Part shown: positions 1-6,787 of the stretch, in pieces
How the letters are laid out: each line of letters begins with the position of its first letter
How positions within the stretch are numbered: the stretch's first letter is position 1
Origin: Candidatus Melainabacteria bacterium
GTDB taxonomy: Bacteria; Cyanobacteriota; Vampirovibrionia; Gastranaerophilales; Gastranaerophilaceae
Length of the DNA: 21,693 nt
Direction of reading: 5' to 3'
Assembly (NCBI GenBank): GCA_003258725.1
Contig: QHMG01000019.1
Coordinates: forward strand, 1-21,693
Notes under the pieces: generated by a model
Database searches by the model: none
What the model was told of the DNA's origin: nothing
The model's input: the letters and a program-made list of their open reading frames with translations, nothing else
Program-made: the position numbers and the translations under genes

Positions 1-67
1 TCAATTCTACTGAAGACAAACGTGATGTGATTGTTAATAGTCTTGCTTGTGATGCTGCTAATCCCAT
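1..67 (-). CDS. N-terminus of a lineage-specific protein (MGLAASQARLL type), cut by window edge
   Basis: Only the first 22 codons are in the window. The ATG lies at 65-67 and the visible protein reads MGLAASQARLLTITSRLS and then continues off the left edge. An AAGGA ribosome binding site sits about 11 bases upstream of the ATG, and a near-consensus sigma-28-type promoter (103-129) lies about 30 bases further up. I recognise this N-terminus as a recurrent start of uncharacterised proteins in gut Gastranaerophilales, from memory and without a search. Its function is unknown. It is divergent from the coiled-coil gene at 252, which has the same type of promoter. Confidence 0.7.
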   Translation of the reverse strand, partial: MGLAASQARLLTITSRLSSVEL

Positions 68-102
68 AATTACACATTCCTTTTTTGCTATCTACATGAG
101 TA

Positions 103-129
103 TTATCGGCTAAAATCATGTAATCTTTA
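103..129 (-). promoter_or_regulatory. Sigma-28 (FliA)-type promoter for the leftward gene
   Basis: Read on the minus strand, the -35 is TAAAGATT (122-129), the spacer is 11 bases (111-121) and the -10 is GCCGATAA (103-110). The family consensus is TAAAGTTT-N11-GCCGATAA, so the -10 is perfect and the -35 differs at two positions. The predicted transcription start near 96 leaves a leader of about 30 bases before the ATG at 67. Confidence 0.72.
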
Positions 130-188
130 ATATTTAAGACAAATTTATGTTGTTTTGTAAAAAAAACTTAACAAAACATTTCAAATCC

Positions 189-216
189 TCAAGTTTTCAT
201 GATTTTGTGCCGATAA
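189..216 (+). promoter_or_regulatory. Sigma-28 (FliA)-type promoter for the coiled-coil gene
   Basis: The -35 is TCAAGTTT (189-196), the spacer is 12 bases and the -10 is GCCGATAA (209-216), a perfect match to the sigma-28 -10. The spacer also shares CATGATTTT with the divergent promoter at 103-129, so the two promoters may be paralogous. The predicted start near 223 gives a leader of about 29 bases that contains the ribosome binding site. Confidence 0.7.
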
Positions 217-251
217 CACATCTGTTAAAAAATCTCATAAGGAGAATGTGT

Positions 252-1484
252 ATGGTATCAGGAATCAATTTTGGAAATTATAGTGTAGCACAATTAAAAG
301 AACTTAAAAATAATGGCATTCAAGTTCCAGATGAGGCAATTAAAGCCGCTGAAACAAAAGAAGCTGAAGCAAGCAAAACGAACGATAATGCCGAAGTAAA
401 ATATGAAGTTGCAGATGACGCTTCTAAAACTAACGAAGCACAAAAAGAAGTTGAGACCGCTAAAGAATATGGTGCAAACTTGAAAACTATTCTTGAAACC
501 TTAATGAAAAAAGATGAAGGTTTCATTGCTGATATGGCTACACTTCAAGGTGAAATTGATAAATACAAAACACAAACTGAGGAAGCTACAAAACAAATTG
601 ATGATATTTCAACTGAAGCTCAAAAAGAAGTAGATGCAACTAAAGAAAAAGCAAAAACTATTGAAGAACAAATTGCAGAAAAACAAAAAGAATATGAAGC
701 TAAAATGAAAGAGCTTGAAGAACTTCAACAAAAAGAAAATCCAACTGAAGAAGAGCAAGCTAAAATGCAAACTTTACAAACAGATATTGAAGCACTTAAA
801 GGTGATGTCAAGTCTTTATCTGAAAATGGAGAAAAAGTTGCAGACGAGGCAGAAGTAACAACCCAAAGCGCTCAAGCTAAAGCAGAAACTCTAGGTACAA
901 CTCTTGAGACAATCAAAAATGACGCAGAAGCAGCTGCAAATAAAGCAACTAATGCTAATGAATATGCTGATGTTACAATCGAAAAAGGGACAGAAGCATC
1001 TAATATTACATCTAAAAAAGAAGCTAAAGCCGAAGGATTTAAGAAAAGAGGTTTCTTAGGCTTTGGTAAAAAAGGTGATGTAAAAGCTGCAAATAAAATG
1101 GGTAACATGGCTATCGCAACAGGTGAACAACTTGGTGGTGCAACTGTTAACATTGCAAAATCAGTTGAAAATGTTGCGAAAGACTTCAACATCTCATTTG
1201 CAAAAACATCTAATGTTAAAAACTTAGCAAACAAAGAATATGTTGATACAACAAAATTTGCAGAAGCTAAGCAAAAAATGGAAGACTCTAAAGGTTTCTG
1301 GGGTAAATTTAGAGCATCTAAAGAAGTAAGAAGTGCAGCTAATGAAATCGCTGAAGCATCTAAAAACAAAGGTAAAAAGACTGAAGAACAAACAACCGCA
1401 CAAAAAAGTGGTTTGTCAGCAACAATAGATGCAGAATTATTAAATAAAACAAAAAAAATTGATGAAACTGCAACTCAAGCATAA
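252..1484 (+). CDS. Lineage-specific long coiled-coil protein, function unknown
   Basis: This 410-residue protein has no signal peptide or membrane helix. The start was set at the ATG at 252 because TAAGGAG (238-244) lies 7 bases upstream. An ATG six bases earlier is too close to that site, and the in-frame ATG at 147 lies upstream of the sigma-28-like promoter. The N-terminus MVSGINFGNYSVAQLKEL resembles starts of other Gastranaerophilales proteins. Residues about 60-235 are rich in Ala, Lys, Glu and Gln with few prolines or glycines, as in an extended coiled coil. After that comes a basic glycine-rich patch (GFLGFGKKG, about 268-276) and a second helical Lys/Ala-rich stretch. It may be structural, or an exported filament or adaptor protein, but this is a guess. 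The sigma-28-type promoter suggests coexpression with motility or surface functions. It converges on the aminotransferase gene across a shared terminator. Confidence 0.8.
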   Translation: MVSGINFGNYSVAQLKELKNNGIQVPDEAIKAAETKEAEASKTNDNAEVKYEVADDASKTNEAQKEVETAKEYGANLKTILETLMKKDEGFIADMATLQGEIDKYKTQTEEATKQIDDISTEAQKEVDATKEKAKTIEEQIAEKQKEYEAKMKELEELQQKENPTEEEQAKMQTLQTDIEALKGDVKSLSENGEKVADEAEVTTQSAQAKAETLGTTLETIKNDAEAAANKATNANEYADVTIEKGTEASNITSKKEAKAEGFKKRGFLGFGKKGDVKAANKMGNMAIATGEQLGGATVNIAKSVENVAKDFNISFAKTSNVKNLANKEYVDTTKFAEAKQKMEDSKGFWGKFRASKEVRSAANEIAEASKNKGKKTEEQTTAQKSGLSATIDAELLNKTKKIDETATQA

Positions 1485-1510
1485 CATATTATGGTTTTGG
1501 TTAAATAAAA

Positions 1511-1544
1511 GAAGTACGGCGGTGATAAATCACCGCCGTACTTC
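1511..1544. terminator. Bidirectional rho-independent terminator between convergent genes
   Basis: There is a perfect 15-bp stem (1511-1525 with 1530-1544) and a TAAA loop. T-rich tracts follow on both strands: TTATTTATAATTT on plus and TTTTATTTA on minus. It lies between the convergent coiled-coil and aminotransferase genes and can serve both. Confidence 0.9.
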
Positions 1545-1579
1545 TTATTTATAATTTATTTTGCTATATTTAAAATAAA

Positions 1580-2698
1580 TTATGCTAACGCTTTAGTCTC
1601 TTGAATACATTCCATTAATGTATTTGCAACTGTTTTTTGTTCTTCAAGAGTAATTTCTGGGAACATTGGTAAAGAAATTACCATTTCTGTATCTTTTTCA
1701 GTATAAGGTAAAGAACCTTTGCCCATACCCAAGTATTCATGAACTTTTTGTAAGTGTAATGGAATTGGATAATATAACATTGCGCCTATTCCTCGTTCTT
1801 GCAACATTTTGTGAATATTGTCTCGGTTAGGAATTTTAACTGTATATTGGTGATATACACAATATGTATCATCTAATTCTGTTGGAGTTTGAACATCTTC
1901 GCAGTTAGCAAATAATTCATTGTAAGTTTTTGCGTGAGCACGTCTTGCTTCATTCCATTCATTGATGTAGTTTAATTTAACTCTCAAAATAGCTGCTTGA
2001 ATTTCGTCTAATCTTGAGTTTACACCAATTTCGTCGTGGTGGTAACGAACAGCACCACCGTGATTTCTTAATGCAAGAACTCTATCTCTAATAACGTCTG
2101 AGTTTGTAGTTAATAAACCACCGTCACCCATACCACCTAAGTTTTTAGTTGGGTAGAAGCTAAAGCAACCAATATCACCGAATGAACCAACCATTTTGCC
2201 ATGTAACTTAGCACCAATAGCTTGGCATGCATCTTCGATTACATATAAGTTATGACGTTTAGCAATGTCTAAAATCATATCCATATTAGCTGGTTGACCG
2301 TATAAGTGAACTGGAATGATTGCTTTTGTTTTTGGTGTAATAGCGTTTTCAATTTTTGCTGGGTCAATATTGAAAGTATCAGGATCAATATCAACAAATA
2401 CAGGTTTTGCACCTACAATACCAATTGCTTCTGATGTAGCAACAAAAGTGAAGGCTGTTGAAATAACTTCATCACCTGCACCTATATCTAAAGCTCTTAG
2501 AGCCAAGTGTAAAGCATCTGTACCAGAGTTTAAAGCAACAGTATGTTTAACACCGATAAAATCTGCTAATTCTTGTTCTAATGCTTTGTTGTGTTTACCT
2601 AAAATGTATTGACCAGAACGTAAAACTTCTAAAACTTCTTTTTCTACTTCTGCACCAATTTTTGCGTATTGTCTTTTTGAATCTAAAATAGGTATCAT
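1580..2698 (-). CDS. DegT/DnrJ/EryC1/StrS-family PLP sugar aminotransferase
   Basis: The 372-residue product is a full-length fold-type I PLP enzyme. Such enzymes transfer an amino group, usually from glutamate, to a keto-sugar nucleotide. The PLP lysine is K185 in FYPTKNLGGMGDGG, preceded by the cofactor-binding segment VIEDACQAIGA. NSGTDALHLAL (58-68) is the phosphate-binding segment, and GVNSRLDEIQAAIL is the usual family motif. By eye it resembles WbpE/WlbC-type UDP-3-keto-GlcNAcA aminotransferases, but the sugar specificity cannot be read from sequence. The start is the ATG at 2698, because AAGGAG lies 7 bases upstream. The ATG six codons earlier would place that site inside the gene. 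A TATAAT -10 lies about 30 bases upstream. The neighbouring Ugd, epimerase and glycosyltransferases support a role in surface polysaccharide or glycan synthesis. Confidence 0.93.
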   Translation of the reverse strand: MIPILDSKRQYAKIGAEVEKEVLEVLRSGQYILGKHNKALEQELADFIGVKHTVALNSGTDALHLALRALDIGAGDEVISTAFTFVATSEAIGIVGAKPVFVDIDPDTFNIDPAKIENAITPKTKAIIPVHLYGQPANMDMILDIAKRHNLYVIEDACQAIGAKLHGKMVGSFGDIGCFSFYPTKNLGGMGDGGLLTTNSDVIRDRVLALRNHGGAVRYHHDEIGVNSRLDEIQAAILRVKLNYINEWNEARRAHAKTYNELFANCEDVQTPTELDDTYCVYHQYTVKIPNRDNIHKMLQERGIGAMLYYPIPLHLQKVHEYLGMGKGSLPYTEKDTEMVISLPMFPEITLEEQKTVANTLMECIQETKALA

Positions 2699-2724
2699 TT
2701 TTTTCTCCTTTACCATGTTCCTTA

Positions 2725-2730
2725 ATTATA
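2725..2730 (-). promoter_or_regulatory. Probable -10 element for the aminotransferase gene
   Basis: A perfect TATAAT on the minus strand lies 27 bases upstream of the aminotransferase ATG and just before its ribosome binding site. No good -35 is present at 16-18 bases. It suggests the aminotransferase can be transcribed separately from the LuxR-type gene upstream. Confidence 0.5.
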
Positions 2731-2772
2731 GTTTAACACAGTTTCAAAGTCTCTTTACATAAACTTAATAAG

Positions 2773-3081
2773 TTAGACTTTTTTAGACAAAATTTCTTTT
2801 ACCCTTTCACAATTCATAACCGCAGAATAATCTCGTGCAACGATTAAGCCGTCAAAATATGCCATGAACACTGCATTTGCTCGATTTTTTGCTTTTAATT
2901 TTTTATAAATTCGCTCTAATTGTTTTTTTACAGTTGTTAGTTGAACTTCAAAAATTTCAGCAATTTCCGAATTCTCAAATCCACCAGCAACAAGCAATAG
3001 AACTTCAAGCTCTCGACGACTCAAAGTTTTGTTTTCTACTGATAATTCAAATTCCTTTGGTAAAATTTCAACTTTACTCAT
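2773..3081 (-). CDS. Stand-alone LuxR/GerE-type helix-turn-helix protein
   Basis: The protein has 102 residues and is little more than a DNA-binding domain. Residues 20-75 match the GerE/LuxR-C pattern: LSRRELEVLLLVAGG, then NSEIAEIF, then the recognition helix VQLTTVKKQLERIYKKLKAKNRANAV. There is no receiver, autoinducer-binding or PAS domain, so any signal must come from a partner protein or from its own level. It has no clear ribosome binding site. Its ATG follows the stop codon of the upstream gene (3085-3648) by 3 bases, which points to translational coupling and a shared transcript. The final 25 residues (RDYSAVMNCERVKEILSKK) form a short helical tail. The target genes are unknown; the aminotransferase directly downstream is an obvious candidate. 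Confidence 0.88.
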   Translation of the reverse strand: MSKVEILPKEFELSVENKTLSRRELEVLLLVAGGFENSEIAEIFEVQLTTVKKQLERIYKKLKAKNRANAVFMAYFDGLIVARDYSAVMNCERVKEILSKKV

Positions 3082-3084
3082 ATA

Positions 3085-3648
3085 TTAATTATCGTCTGAT
3101 AAATTCAAAGTTGCAATAGCTTTTGTTGTAGACAAGTATTTTGCACTAAATCCTGCTGGCATTTTACATTGTTTTACTTTTGAACGTTTAGAACTGCCAC
3201 TTATGCCTTCATTTCCATGCCATTCTTCATGTTTTTCAGCATAATGATATTTTGATTCTTCTTCTTCAACAGTTCTTTTAATATCTGGAGTTATGTGAGT
3301 TATTTTTCTTTTCGTAATTTCTACGTCTTCTTTTCCAAAACGTTCCTTGTAAACGTAAGTTTTTACTGTATCTTTGACTGTTTTACCTGCATCGTCTGTA
3401 TAGGTTCTAACAGAAACTTCCCAAGTTTTGCCTGACTCATCTACTTCTTGAGTTACAACTTCATGAGCCTTGTACTTTTTGCCGTCATCACCTTTAACTT
3501 TTATTTCGCCTTCTTTTATAACTTTTGGCTCGTTATCATTTGAAACACTTGAAAAAATTGAGGTATCTTGTGTTTTTTGTGCTTTTGCTGTTGATGACGC
3601 ACTGTTAAAATTTACATTTTGAACATTTCCGATTTCGTTTATATTCAT
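3085..3648 (-). CDS. Unknown lineage-specific protein coupled to the LuxR-type gene
   Basis: The 187-residue product starts at the ATG at 3648, with AGGAG 7 bases upstream. A TTG two codons earlier is less likely. I do not recognise the family. The N-terminus MNINEIGNVQNVNFNSASS is Asn/Ser-rich and looks disordered. Residues about 40-130 alternate charged and hydrophobic residues in a beta-rich pattern with DDGKKYKAHEVV and SGKTWEVSVRTYTDDAGKTV. The C-terminal part contains KMPAGFSAKYLSTTKAIATL. There is no signal peptide or membrane helix. It is the first gene of a two-gene unit with the LuxR-type regulator, so it could be the sensor, a ligand-binding partner or a regulated effector. None of these roles can be shown from the sequence. 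Confidence 0.75.
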   Translation of the reverse strand: MNINEIGNVQNVNFNSASSTAKAQKTQDTSIFSSVSNDNEPKVIKEGEIKVKGDDGKKYKAHEVVTQEVDESGKTWEVSVRTYTDDAGKTVKDTVKTYVYKERFGKEDVEITKRKITHITPDIKRTVEEEESKYHYAEKHEEWHGNEGISGSSKRSKVKQCKMPAGFSAKYLSTTKAIATLNLSDDN

Positions 3649-3838
3649 AAGCAATCTCCTTAAAAACTTTTTATAACTTTTATAAAACTATTTTAAAACG
3701 GGAATTTCAAAATAGCAAAATTTTCTTAACATTCTTAATATTATTGAATTCTAGCCATTTAGTTAAGAAGTATTTATTAACAATGATTCAAAATAATAAT
3801 CTTATTTATATTTTGGCAACATTATGTTTAAAATATTG

Positions 3839-3847
3839 TGATACAAT
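3839..3847 (+). promoter_or_regulatory. Extended -10 promoter for the epimerase-glycosyltransferase pair
   Basis: TGATACAAT is an extended -10 (TGn-TACAAT) ending 22 bases before the epimerase ATG. A -35 is not obvious, which is normal for extended -10 promoters. It supports the ATG at 3870, because the in-frame start at 3744 would lie upstream of it. Confidence 0.5.
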
Positions 3848-3869
3848 AAAAACAAAAAGGTTTAATTTA

Positions 3870-4766
3870 ATGAAGAAAAAAGTATTAATAACAGGTAACA
3901 ATGGTTTCATAGGAACATATTGTACCAATATTTTAAAAAACTCTTTTGAAATATTTGGACTTGATGTTTATGGAGAAGAAAAAGAGAATTTTATACTTGG
4001 AGAGTTAGATTTAAATAACCTATTAAAATTTAATCAAAAATTTGATATAATTGTACACCTTGCAGGCACCGGTTCTGTTGGTGTTGCTCAACGTAATCCA
4101 GAAATTGAACATGCAAAAACAGTTTTATCTTCAAAACATCTTTTAGATTATATTGTTAAATACAATCAAAATGCTAAATTAATTTACATATCATCTGCTG
4201 CCGTATATGGAAATTCTAAATGTGAATTTGTTAAGGAAAATTCTAAATTAAATCCAATTTCTATTTATGGACAACATAAAGTTGCCGTAGAAAATTTAAT
4301 TGTTCAATATTCAAATAATTTTGGATTAAAATATAACATTATTCGACCATTTTCCGTATATGGAGAAGGATTGAGAAAACAAGTTCTTTGGGATTTTTGC
4401 AATAAAATAAAAAACAATTTTGATAAAAAATCTTTAATATGTTTTGGTACAGGAAAAGAAGAACGAGATTTTATCCACGTAAAAGATTTAGTATTATTTA
4501 TTAATCACTTAATTAATTCAAAAGAAAACAATGATATTATAAATGTTGGTACAGGAATAGCAACATCAATAGGAACTATTTTCGATAAATTAGTAGAATT
4601 AATGAATTATTCTGGATATTTAGATTATGACAATATTGAAAATGAAAATAACCCAAAAATATTAGTAGCAAATATTGATAAAATGAATAGTTTAGGCTTT
4701 AAAACAAGTATAAACATTGATGAAGGATTAACAAATTATGTCGAATGGTTCAAAAAACAAAATTAA
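3870..4766 (+). CDS. NAD-dependent sugar epimerase/dehydratase (extended SDR family)
   Basis: The 298-residue product has the family's usual length and key residues. The Rossmann loop is TGNNGFIG (8-15), HLAG lies at 63-66, the active-site serine segment is ISSAAVYG (107-114), and the catalytic pair is Y133 and K137 in SIYGQHK. The C-terminal half carries the substrate-side motifs RPFSVYGEG and RDFIHVKDL. Such enzymes act on UDP- or dTDP-linked sugars (4-epimerases, 4,6-dehydratases, 4-reductases); the exact reaction cannot be assigned. The start at 3870 is preferred because AAGG lies 9 bases upstream and a promoter -10 sits just before it. An extension to 3744 would add 42 non-family residues. 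Its 3' end overlaps the next gene by 29 bases, so the two are cotranslated. Confidence 0.92.
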   Translation: MKKKVLITGNNGFIGTYCTNILKNSFEIFGLDVYGEEKENFILGELDLNNLLKFNQKFDIIVHLAGTGSVGVAQRNPEIEHAKTVLSSKHLLDYIVKYNQNAKLIYISSAAVYGNSKCEFVKENSKLNPISIYGQHKVAVENLIVQYSNNFGLKYNIIRPFSVYGEGLRKQVLWDFCNKIKNNFDKKSLICFGTGKEERDFIHVKDLVLFINHLINSKENNDIINVGTGIATSIGTIFDKLVELMNYSGYLDYDNIENENNPKILVANIDKMNSLGFKTSINIDEGLTNYVEWFKKQN

Positions 4767-5904
4767 AGTAGCTTTTTTATTTCAAGCCTCTGAAAATTGG
4801 TTAGGAGGCTTAAATTACTATAAAAATTTATTTTTTGCAATTTCTAGAATTAAAAAACCAATAATAGAACCTTATATTTTAAAACCTAAATCTGATAATG
4901 CAAAAATTTTGTTAGATATTGATAATGTGAAGATACTTAAAAAGAACTTAAAATATCGTTTTTTAAAAATTTTTAGTAAAATATTTAAAAATAAATTCAA
5001 TCCATTAATTATTGCTAATCAGATAGATATTATATCACATGTTTATAGTAAAGATTGTAATGTTCCTACTATTTCATGGATACCTGATTTTCAACATTTA
5101 CATTTGCCAGAAATGTTTACTGAAAATGAAACAAAAGAAAGAGACAATGAATATTTAGAAATTGCTCAAAATAGTAAATTAGTCATTTTAAGTAGCAATG
5201 ATGCTCTAAATGATTTTAAAAACTTCGCACCTGAATATGCAGATAAAGGAAGGGTTTTACATTTTGTTGCTATTCCTGATGCTGATGCTTACAAGAATAT
5301 AGGCAACATTGAAGAACAGATTAAGAGTAAATTTAATTTACCAGAAAAATATTTTTATGTTCCTAATCAATTCTGGAAACACAAGAATCATATTACTGTT
5401 TTAAAAGCTGTTTCTATGTTAAAAAAACAAAACCTAAATATAAACGTTGTATTTACAGGTAATACAAAAGATTATCGAAATCCTGACTTTTTTAATAAAG
5501 AAATTTTATCATTCATAAAAGAAGAAAAACTTGAGGAAAATATTAAAATTTTAGGAATAGTTGAACTTGACGAAGTTTATTATTTAATGAGAAATTGCAT
5601 TTCAATAATCAATCCATCTTTGTTTGAAGGTTGGTCATCAACAGTTGAAGAGGCAAAAAGTATTGGAAAAAATATAATTTTATCAAATTTGAATGTTCAT
5701 ATTGAACAAAATCCACCTTGCGCAAAGTATTTTAATCCTCTTGATTATAAAGAATTGGCAAATATATTAAAAGAAAAATGGTTAAATGAAAATACTGAAA
5801 TTGACTACAAATTAGAGCAAGATGCTCAAAATAACCTTTTTGATAGAATTGAAAATTTTGGTAAACAATATCAAAAAATAGTTGAAGAAGCTCTAAATTT
5901 ATAA
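4738..5904 (+). CDS. GT4-type (GT-B fold) glycosyltransferase
   Basis: The 388-residue protein has an N-terminal domain starting IKVAFLFQASENWLGGLNYYKNL, where the glycine-rich loop GGLNYY is typical of GT-B acceptor domains. The C-terminal half is a Glycos_transf_1 domain. It contains FYVPNQFWKHKNH, a strand and loop ending in VVFTGN, and SLFEGWSSTVEEA, in which E297 and E305 form the EX7E signature of retaining GT4 enzymes. It probably adds one sugar to a lipid-linked or cell-surface glycan on the cytoplasmic side of the membrane; donor and acceptor are unknown. The ATG at 4738 lies inside the end of the epimerase gene, with GAAGGA about 10 bases upstream. No strong terminator follows the gene. 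Confidence 0.9.
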   Translation: MSNGSKNKIKVAFLFQASENWLGGLNYYKNLFFAISRIKKPIIEPYILKPKSDNAKILLDIDNVKILKKNLKYRFLKIFSKIFKNKFNPLIIANQIDIISHVYSKDCNVPTISWIPDFQHLHLPEMFTENETKERDNEYLEIAQNSKLVILSSNDALNDFKNFAPEYADKGRVLHFVAIPDADAYKNIGNIEEQIKSKFNLPEKYFYVPNQFWKHKNHITVLKAVSMLKKQNLNINVVFTGNTKDYRNPDFFNKEILSFIKEEKLEENIKILGIVELDEVYYLMRNCISIINPSLFEGWSSTVEEAKSIGKNIILSNLNVHIEQNPPCAKYFNPLDYKELANILKEKWLNENTEIDYKLEQDAQNNLFDRIENFGKQYQKIVEEALNL

Positions 5905-6101
5905 TATTTTCAAATTTTTTATATACTTAACTTATATCAACTCTAATGTTGTAAAATATTTATTATGAAAAATTATTTAGCATAAACACTTATTTTTCTT
6001 ACTGTTTTATATCTTGTAAAACTTTTTAATGATGGATTATTTTATATATACTCATTTTATTGTTTTTATATTATAATTTTCCATAGATTGTTGGAGAAAA
6101 A
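5905..6101. other. AT-rich spacer after the glycosyltransferase
   Basis: This stretch is very AT-rich and has no coding potential that I can support. I see no strong terminator. Near its end is a TATAAT (6072-6077), a plausible -10 for the small gene at 6102. Confidence 0.5.
6072..6077 (+). promoter_or_regulatory. Possible -10 for the 56-codon small gene
   Basis: A perfect TATAAT lies 24 bases before the ATG at 6102. No convincing -35 is present in this AT-rich background, so the assignment is tentative. Confidence 0.4.
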
Positions 6102-6272
6102 ATGATTAAATTTTATAATAATATTGAAGAAATATATCATTTGAGTGTAATTTTAAAAGAGTTTTGTAAGAATCATGAAGAGGTTGCAGAAATTTCACAA
6201 ATGAGCGTTTTAGTAAAATATATAAGCAAAAACATTGATTTTATCTACGCAAAAATGTTGGAAGAAAATTAA
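6102..6272 (+). CDS. Small helical protein of 56 residues, function unknown
   Basis: The ATG at 6102 has GGAG 5 bases upstream and a TATAAT further up, and the frame runs 57 codons to TAA at 6270-6272. The product starts MIKFYNNIEEIYHLSVILKE and looks like two amphipathic helices (about 5-30 and 35-55). It has one cysteine (C22), no signal peptide and no membrane segment. The hydrophobic residues fall at regular helical spacing and the stop is followed by non-coding sequence, so it looks real. I do not recognise a named family. A small regulatory or dimerising helical protein is possible, but that is inference. The gene stands alone between the glycosyltransferase and the tRNA region. Confidence 0.65.
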   Translation: MIKFYNNIEEIYHLSVILKEFCKNHEEVAEISQMSVLVKYISKNIDFIYAKMLEEN

Positions 6273-6464
6273 ACTTGCTAAATGTAGCTTTTTTTGATAA
6301 AATTAAGGAGCAAAACAAGTTTTTGCAAAAGATACCGCAACAAGTGCGGTATGACAAAAGAGTGGATAAAACTCTACCGAGCGGATTTTGTACTCTGCCG
6401 AACAAAAGTTGACTAAATGTCAAGTTTTGTGAGAGGGGGTAAATGAAACAATAATCCAAGACAG
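6273..6464. other. Non-coding stretch with several small hairpins
   Basis: Apart from the REP-like hairpin at 6331-6356, this region contains a TTGAC/GTCAA stem near 6408-6422 and a GAGT/ACTC stem near 6360-6373. Neither is followed by a T-tract. A minus-strand frame crosses it (6241-6504), but it has no ribosome binding site and an arginine/cysteine-rich product typical of a chance frame. Confidence 0.45.
6331..6356 (+). repeat. REP-like hairpin element, copy A
   Basis: An 8-bp stem ATACCGCA/TGCGGTAT (6332-6339, 6345-6352) encloses the loop ACAAG, is preceded by G and is followed by GACA. The same layout (G, 8-bp stem, AYAAR loop, GAC[AG]) recurs at 17832-17855 (minus) and 21552-21578 with different stem sequences that still pair. 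Confidence 0.65.
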
Positions 6465-6552
6465 AAAACGATTGAGTATCGTTTTTGAGAGGAAGGTAGC
6501 GCAAAAGCTACCACGAAAAGTTTAAAATTGAATATCAAAATGGGTGTGTGGC
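6465..6552 (+). repeat. Tandem duplication upstream of tRNA-Lys, copy 1
   Basis: This 88-base unit repeats at 6564-6650 with a period of 99 bases; the two differ only by one base substitution and one indel near 6502. Each unit holds a terminator-like hairpin (AAAACGAT/ATCGTTTT followed by T), a GGTAGC/GCTACC hairpin and then the first 11 bases of the tRNA. In copy 1 the tRNA start is truncated and runs into CACCCTGCCG. Confidence 0.9.
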
Positions 6553-6563
6553 ACCCTGCCGAA

Positions 6564-6650
6564 AAAACGATTGAGTATCGTTTTTGAGAGGAAGGTAGCG
6601 CAGAGCTACCACGAAAAGTTTAAAATTGAATATCAAAATGGGTGTGTGGC
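6564..6650 (+). repeat. Tandem duplication upstream of tRNA-Lys, copy 2 (leads into intact tRNA)
   Basis: This is the second unit of the 99-bp tandem duplication. It carries the same two hairpins, with the second reading GGTAGC-GCAGA-GCTACC. It continues without a break into the full tRNA-Lys at 6640. Confidence 0.9.
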
Positions 6651-6714
6651 GCAGTGGTAGCGCAGTTGACTCTTAATCAATTGGTCGTGGGTTCGACCCC
6701 CACCACACCCACCA
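6640..6714 (+). tRNA. tRNA-Lys (anticodon CTT), CCA encoded
   Basis: The cloverleaf folds completely by hand. The acceptor is GGGTGTG/CACACCC (6640-6646, 6704-6710). The D stem is GCGC/GCGC. The anticodon stem GTTGA/TCAAT (6665-6669, 6677-6681) has the loop CTCTTAA with anticodon CTT at 6672-6674. The T stem is GTGGG/CCCAC with loop TTCGACC. The discriminator is A6711 and CCA is encoded at 6712-6714. It reads the codon AAG. It is followed directly by a rho-independent terminator. The first 11 bases also occur as a truncated copy 99 bases upstream. Confidence 0.96.
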
Positions 6715-6716
6715 TT

Positions 6717-6744
6717 AAAAAGAACACTTGAGGGTGTTCTTTTT
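6717..6744. terminator. Rho-independent terminator after tRNA-Lys, usable from both sides
   Basis: An 11-bp stem AAAAAGAACAC/GTGTTCTTTTT encloses the loop TTGAGG. The T run inside the stem on both strands means it can end the tRNA transcript and the leftward acetyltransferase-operon transcript. Confidence 0.85.
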
Positions 6745-6787
6745 GTTTTAAATTTATAAATTATTTTTTTTAAATATAACAATATAT

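Noticed and set aside
147..251. 35-codon N-terminal extension of the coiled-coil gene
   Set aside because: The extension would begin upstream of the sigma-28-like promoter, and the strong TAAGGAG site fits the ATG at 252.
872..1369. Minus-strand open frame of 165 codons inside the coiled-coil gene
   Set aside because: It is the antisense shadow of an Ala/Lys/Glu-rich gene, which gives Phe/Ser/Leu-rich frames without stops. The sense frame has the promoter and ribosome binding site.
6241..6504. Minus-strand open frame of 87 codons
   Set aside because: It has no ribosome binding site, overlaps the REP-like hairpin, one duplicated unit and the small gene at 6102, and its product is rich in Arg, Cys and Phe in a way typical of chance frames.
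6542..6563. Second tRNA gene upstream of tRNA-Lys
   Set aside because: Only the first 11 bases match the tRNA. The D, anticodon and T arms are missing, so it is a truncated copy made by the tandem duplication.
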